From positions 1 to 8,565 of the forward strand of contig JACDBQ010000421.1 in assembly GCA_013694845.1 (NCBI GenBank): 8,565 nt of DNA, read 5' to 3'. Below are positions 5,624 through 8,565 of this stretch, one piece after another. The translations under genes were made by a program, and so were the position numbers. Position 1 is the stretch's first letter; every line of letters starts with the position of its first letter. The notes beneath the pieces were generated by a model that saw only the letters and a list, made by a program, of their open reading frames with translations, had not been told where the DNA came from and did no database searches. The DNA comes from Acidobacteriota bacterium. Lineage in GTDB: Bacteria; Acidobacteriota; Vicinamibacteria; Vicinamibacterales; 2-12-FULL-66-21.

Positions 5624-6474
5624 AATCCGTTGAGCTCGGTGCATTTGAGCTGACGCCGCTCCTCGACGGATTCTTCCGGCTGGATGGCGGCGCGATGTTC
5701 GGGGTCGTCCCGAAGCCGCTGTGGGAGAAGCGCGCACCGGCCGACGAGCGGAACCGCATCCGACTGGGGATGCGCCCGCTGCTCGTGCGCGCGCCTTTGC
5801 AGCCCACGATGCTGATCGACGCGGGTGCTGGCGACAAGATGGATGCGAAGAGCGCGGATATCTACGGTCTCGATCGCTCCCCGAACCTCTCGCAGTCCCT
5901 GGCCGGCGCCGGGCTCTTGCCTGAGGATATTCAGGTCGTGCTGGCCTCGCACCTTCATTTCGATCACGCCGGCGGGTTTACGACGCTGGAGGCCGGGCAG
6001 CTGCGGCCCACGTTTCCTAACGCTCGCTACATCGTCCGTACCGCGGAGTGGCAGGATGCGACGCACCCTCACGAGAGGAACCGGGCGAGCTACCTGCCGG
6101 AGAACTTTCTGCCGCTTCACGGAGCGGGTGTCGTCGACTTCGTCGAAGACGACGGAGAGATCATGCCGGGCGTCAGGGTACGCCGATCCGGCGGCCACAC
6201 CATGCACCACCAGGTCATCACGATCGAGTCGGGCGGGCGCACCGCCGTGTTTCCGGCCGACATGATTCCCACCGCCGCGCACGTCGACGAGCCATGGATC
6301 ATGGGCTACGACCTGTATCCAATGGACACGCTAGCCTTCAAACGCGAGTTCGTCCGCGAGGCAATCGACCGCGAGTACCTGATCTTCTTCGAGCATGATC
6401 CGAAGATCGCGGCCGGCTACATCCGCGAGAAGGACCGCCGCAAGTACGTCGAGCCGGTCATTTCCGATTCATAA
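5620..6474 (+). CDS. Metallo-beta-lactamase-fold hydrolase
   Basis: The product has 284 residues from ATG 5620. The dinuclear metal site is complete: HLHFDH (the first His is residue 111), His193 in SGGHTMHH, Asp214 in FPADM and His259 in FFEHDP. This is the glyoxalase-II/lactonase arrangement of the superfamily. Length and layout resemble the group that includes N-acyl homoserine lactonases and YtnP-like hydrolases, but no motif fixes the substrate. There is no signal peptide, so it should be cytoplasmic. ATG 5620 overlaps the epimerase stop as ATGA (5620-5623), which argues for translational coupling; an in-frame ATG at 5614 inside the repeat would add two residues. The position after the epimerase suggests co-expression, but a thioesterase or lactonase role in acyl-CoA metabolism would be speculation. 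The 3' gap to mtnP is a heptamer array. Confidence 0.85.
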   Translation: MKSVELGAFELTPLLDGFFRLDGGAMFGVVPKPLWEKRAPADERNRIRLGMRPLLVRAPLQPTMLIDAGAGDKMDAKSADIYGLDRSPNLSQSLAGAGLLPEDIQVVLASHLHFDHAGGFTTLEAGQLRPTFPNARYIVRTAEWQDATHPHERNRASYLPENFLPLHGAGVVDFVEDDGEIMPGVRVRRSGGHTMHHQVITIESGGRTAVFPADMIPTAAHVDEPWIMGYDLYPMDTLAFKREFVREAIDREYLIFFEHDPKIAAGYIREKDRRKYVEPVISDS

Positions 6475-6519
6475 TTGCTCTCTTACTTCAGCATTCAGAC
6501 TTCAGCATTCAGCATTGCA
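6475..6519 (+). repeat. AT-rich heptamer array upstream of mtnP
   Basis: The 45-base spacer starts TTGC directly after the TAA of the hydrolase gene. It continues with a pyrimidine-rich stretch, then four phased heptamers from 6487 to 6514 (TTCAGCA at 6487, 6501 and 6508; TTCAGAC at 6494), then TTGCA, then the mtnP ATG. No Shine-Dalgarno sequence is present. It closely matches the 7387-7431 spacer in length, order and sequence. Confidence 0.85.
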
Positions 6520-7386
6520 ATGAACACCAGGATCGGCATCATCGGCGGCAGCGGTCTGTACGACATGGCGGAGCTGGCCGACCGCGAAGAACGGACCCTC
6601 GACACGCCGTTCGGCGAGCCGTCCGCGCCGTACGTGCTCGGGACCTTGCGCGGCAAGCGGGTGGCCTTCCTTGCGCGACACGGTGCCGGGCATCGGTTCA
6701 TGCCCTCAGAACTGAACTACCGGGCCAATATCTTCGGCTTCAAGATCCTTGGCGTCGAGTACATCCTGTCGGCCAGTGCGGTGGGCAGCCTCAAGGAGGA
6801 GTACCAGCCGATGGATCTGGTCATCCCCGACCAGTTCGTCGACCGGACTCGCGAGCGGATCTCGACGTTCTTCGGGAACGGGCTCGTGGCCCACGTCGGG
6901 TTCGCGCACCCGTTCTGCACGCCGCTGAGCGAGATCGCCTACCAGAGCGCGAGGGGAGCCGGGGCCACCGTGCACAAGGGTGGCAGCTACGTGTGCATGG
7001 AGGGTCCGCAATTCTCGACCCTGGCGGAGTCCAGGCTTTATCGCTCGTGGGGCATGGATATCATCGGGATGACGAATCTGCAGGAAGCCAAGCTCGCGCG
7101 CGAAGCCGAGATCTGCTATACGACCCTCGGGCTCGTCACCGATTACGACTGCTGGCATCCCTCGCACGCGGCGGTGACCGTCGACATGATCGTGGCCAAC
7201 CTGACCCAGAACGCGCAGACAGCCCAGCAGGTCATCGCCTCGGCGGTCGACCAGCTCCCCTTCGAGCGCACGTGCGAGTGCGCCACTGCGCTCAAACATG
7301 CACTCATCACACGAGCCGACGCGATCCCGGCCGAAGCAAAGCAGCGCCTGGCCCCGCTGGTCGCAAAGTACTTGCAGCCGTCGTAA
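6520..7386 (+). CDS. mtnP: S-methyl-5'-thioadenosine phosphorylase
   Basis: The 288-residue protein belongs to the PNP/MTAP family of trimeric nucleoside phosphorylases. It starts RIGIIGGSGLYD (GGSG at 9-12, phosphate binding), followed by LARHGAGH (51-58, phosphate/ribose contacts), NYRAN (66-70) and MEGPQFSTLAES (160-171). GMT at 183-185 supplies ribose contacts, and TDYDCW at 207-212 follows. Asp208 and Asp210 in TDYD are the residues that select 6-aminopurines in human MTAP, so the enzyme should cleave 5'-methylthioadenosine to adenine and methylthioribose-1-phosphate rather than act on inosine or guanosine. It works in cytoplasmic methionine and purine salvage. ATG 6520 gives the conserved N-terminus. 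The frame is open back to a TTG at 6475, but those 15 codons are repeat sequence. The downstream kinase is likely co-transcribed. Confidence 0.94.
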   Translation: MNTRIGIIGGSGLYDMAELADREERTLDTPFGEPSAPYVLGTLRGKRVAFLARHGAGHRFMPSELNYRANIFGFKILGVEYILSASAVGSLKEEYQPMDLVIPDQFVDRTRERISTFFGNGLVAHVGFAHPFCTPLSEIAYQSARGAGATVHKGGSYVCMEGPQFSTLAESRLYRSWGMDIIGMTNLQEAKLAREAEICYTTLGLVTDYDCWHPSHAAVTVDMIVANLTQNAQTAQQVIASAVDQLPFERTCECATALKHALITRADAIPAEAKQRLAPLVAKYLQPS

Positions 7387-7431
7387 TTGCCCCTTTCTTC
7401 AGCATTCAGTATTCAGCATTCCGCATTGCAG
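7387..7431 (+). repeat. AT-rich heptamer array upstream of the adenosine kinase gene
   Basis: This 45-base spacer also begins TTGC immediately after a TAA stop and holds four heptamers from 7398 to 7425 (TTCAGCA at 7398 and 7412, TTCAGTA at 7405, TTCCGCA at 7419). TTGCA and G then lead into the ATG. It is a near copy of the spacer before mtnP, differing by point changes and a one-base shift of the array. No Shine-Dalgarno sequence is visible. Confidence 0.85.
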
Positions 7432-8373
7432 ATGTCCATAATCATCACCGGCTCGATCGCCTACGACTACCTGATGTCGTTTCCCGGCACGTTCACCGAG
7501 CACTTTCTGCCGGACCATATGGACCGTATCAGCTTGAGCTTCCTCGTGGACACGATGGACAAACGCCGCGGGGGATGTGCGCCGAACATCGCGTACACCC
7601 TGGCCCTGCTGGGCGGGAAGCCCCGCCTCATGGCCACGGCCGGACAGGATTTCGGAGAGTACGGCCAGTGGCTCGAGGCTGCCGGTGTCGACACGCGACT
7701 CGTCAAGGTCGTGGAAGGAAAGTTCACGGCCTCCTTCTTCTGCAGCACCGACACCGCGGGGAACCAGATTGCCTCCTTCTATACCGGCGCGATGGCGCAC
7801 GCCGCCGAGCTCTCCTTTCGGACGACGCCCGACGCGAGACTGGCGATCATTTCGCCGAACGACCCTGCCGCCATGGTCCAGTACGCGGAGGAGTGCCGCA
7901 CGCTGGACATCCCGTTCATCTGGGATCCAGGCCAGCAGTGCGCGCGCATGTCGGGCGACGAACTGTCACAGGGTATTACCGGTGCCGCGATCGTGATCTG
8001 CAACGACTACGAGTTCGAGCTCATACGCCAGAAGACGGACCTCGGCGAGACCCAGGTCCTCGAGCGGGCTGGAGCGCTGGTGATCACGAAGGGCGAACAC
8101 GGCTGCACGATCCTGGATCGCACGGGATCAATCGACGTGCCCGCGGTCGTTCCGCACCGGATTGTCGACCCGACAGGTGTGGGTGATGCCTTTCGCGGCG
8201 GGTTCCTGAAGGGCATGGCTGAGAAATCGTCGTTCGAAGTGTGTGCACGCCTTGGGAGCGTGGCCGCAACCTACGCGCTGGAGCACCTGGGCGGCCAGAG
8301 CCACTCATACTCCTGGCACGAGTTCAGAGCGCGGTACGAGACACATTTTGGTGAGCTCTCGACGGTTCGCTGA
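7432..8373 (+). CDS. adoK: PfkB-family adenosine kinase (AdoK type)
   Basis: The 313-residue ribokinase-fold protein closely resembles mycobacterial AdoK as I remember it. It starts with TGSIAYDYLMSFPG, followed by LPDHMDRISLSFLVD in the lid, RGGCAPNIAY (46-55, substrate-binding Gly-Gly region) and IASFYTGAM (113-121). NDYEF (191-195) and VDPTGVGDAFRGGF (245-258) complete the match. The last contains the anion hole and the catalytic base Asp252. The predicted reaction is adenosine + ATP to AMP + ADP in the cytoplasm. Such proteins are often annotated only as carbohydrate kinases, and a ribose-type sugar substrate is the main alternative. The overall likeness to AdoK and the neighbouring MTA phosphorylase favour a purine-nucleoside substrate. 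ATG 7432 matches the AdoK start; the open frame upstream is repeat. It is the last gene in the plus-strand run. Confidence 0.85.
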   Translation: MSIIITGSIAYDYLMSFPGTFTEHFLPDHMDRISLSFLVDTMDKRRGGCAPNIAYTLALLGGKPRLMATAGQDFGEYGQWLEAAGVDTRLVKVVEGKFTASFFCSTDTAGNQIASFYTGAMAHAAELSFRTTPDARLAIISPNDPAAMVQYAEECRTLDIPFIWDPGQQCARMSGDELSQGITGAAIVICNDYEFELIRQKTDLGETQVLERAGALVITKGEHGCTILDRTGSIDVPAVVPHRIVDPTGVGDAFRGGFLKGMAEKSSFEVCARLGSVAATYALEHLGGQSHSYSWHEFRARYETHFGELSTVR

Positions 8374-8565
8374 TCCAGTAAGGGCCACGGCTGACACTCA
8401 AGGAAAGCCTCCTGCGACCTGCCACGATTCGGGCCACGCGCCAACGCGGCCTGACACGTCACAGCTCAGGGCCACGGTGCAACACCGCTTAACACGGCCA
8501 AAGGGTCGTTGCCACGGTTCAACACGGCCTAACACGGCCAAATGGTCGTTGCCACGGTTCAACAC
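8374..8565. repeat. Non-coding region with 40-bp tandem repeat running off the window
   Basis: No gene is supported here. Bases 8491-8530 and 8531-8565 are successive copies of a 40-bp unit, with 34 of 35 comparable positions identical; the second copy is cut by the window edge. The preceding 40 bases (8451-8490) match in their second half (8471-8490 against 8511-8530, 17 of 20), so they are a decayed copy. GCCACG also occurs at 8384, 8421 and 8433, in more degraded context. Within the unit, AACACGGCC recurs at 10-base spacing (8521, 8531). The array is cleanest at the window end and probably continues. Confidence 0.75.

Noticed and set aside
6993..8186. 397-codon plus-strand open frame spanning the mtnP-kinase junction
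   Set aside because: It is a different frame of two well-supported genes. Its translation is low in complexity (Arg/Gly/His/Pro rich), as expected of a shadow frame in high-GC DNA.
8271..8462. 63-codon minus-strand open frame at the end of the kinase gene
   Set aside because: It is half antisense to the kinase and half repeat-derived, with no start context or domain.
8451..8565. Possible CRISPR array at the window end
   Set aside because: Copies are head-to-tail with a 40-base period and no unique spacers between them, and no cas gene is visible.

Overview
The window is 8.6 kb of gene-dense, high-GC bacterial chromosome. A predicted outer-membrane beta-barrel protein with a C-terminal Phe and two Sec-type signal peptides indicate a diderm bacterium. 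The gene set and the style of the intergenic repeats suggest an Acidobacteriota member, perhaps Vicinamibacteria-like. That placement is inference and no marker gene in the window settles it. I see no rRNA, tRNA, insertion sequence, phage gene, CRISPR array or recognisable defence system.

Layout. Positions 1-497 hold the C-terminal part of a DnaC/IstB-type ATPase, a probable helicase loader. 559-1701 is hemW, a radical-SAM heme chaperone. 1792-2307 is a small exported Pro/Ala-rich protein of unknown function with a strong ribosome binding site. It converges on a minus-strand outer-membrane beta-barrel gene (2388-2891), and the two are separated by a long hairpin. From 2966 onward every gene is on the plus strand: an acyl-CoA dehydrogenase (2966-4108), meaB (4105-5049), methylmalonyl-CoA epimerase (5171-5623), a metallo-beta-lactamase-fold hydrolase (5620-6474), mtnP (6520-7386) and an AdoK-type adenosine/PfkB kinase (7432-8373). 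The last 190 bases are non-coding and resolve into a 40-bp tandem repeat that runs off the window.

How the genes fit together. The acyl-CoA dehydrogenase, MeaB and the epimerase fit degradation of branched- or odd-chain acyl-CoAs through propionyl-CoA and methylmalonyl-CoA to succinyl-CoA. The B12-dependent mutase that MeaB would serve is not in the window. MtnP and the kinase form a purine-salvage pair: MtnP releases adenine from methylthioadenosine, and the kinase is predicted to make AMP from adenosine. The hydrolase between the two groups has an intact dinuclear metal site but no assignable substrate.

The most unusual signal lies between the genes. Five of the gaps are filled with short arrays of period 7. 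Although they look different (AT-rich, GC-rich, mixed), they fit one degenerate heptamer skeleton, roughly NYCMGCA, in either orientation. Several arrays run directly into a start codon, one encodes the C-terminal tail of the epimerase, and one is arranged as inverted arms between convergent genes. Separate period-9 and 40-bp repeat blocks occupy two other gaps. This repeat family is the best candidate here for something poorly described. Its function, if it has one, cannot be read from the sequence.
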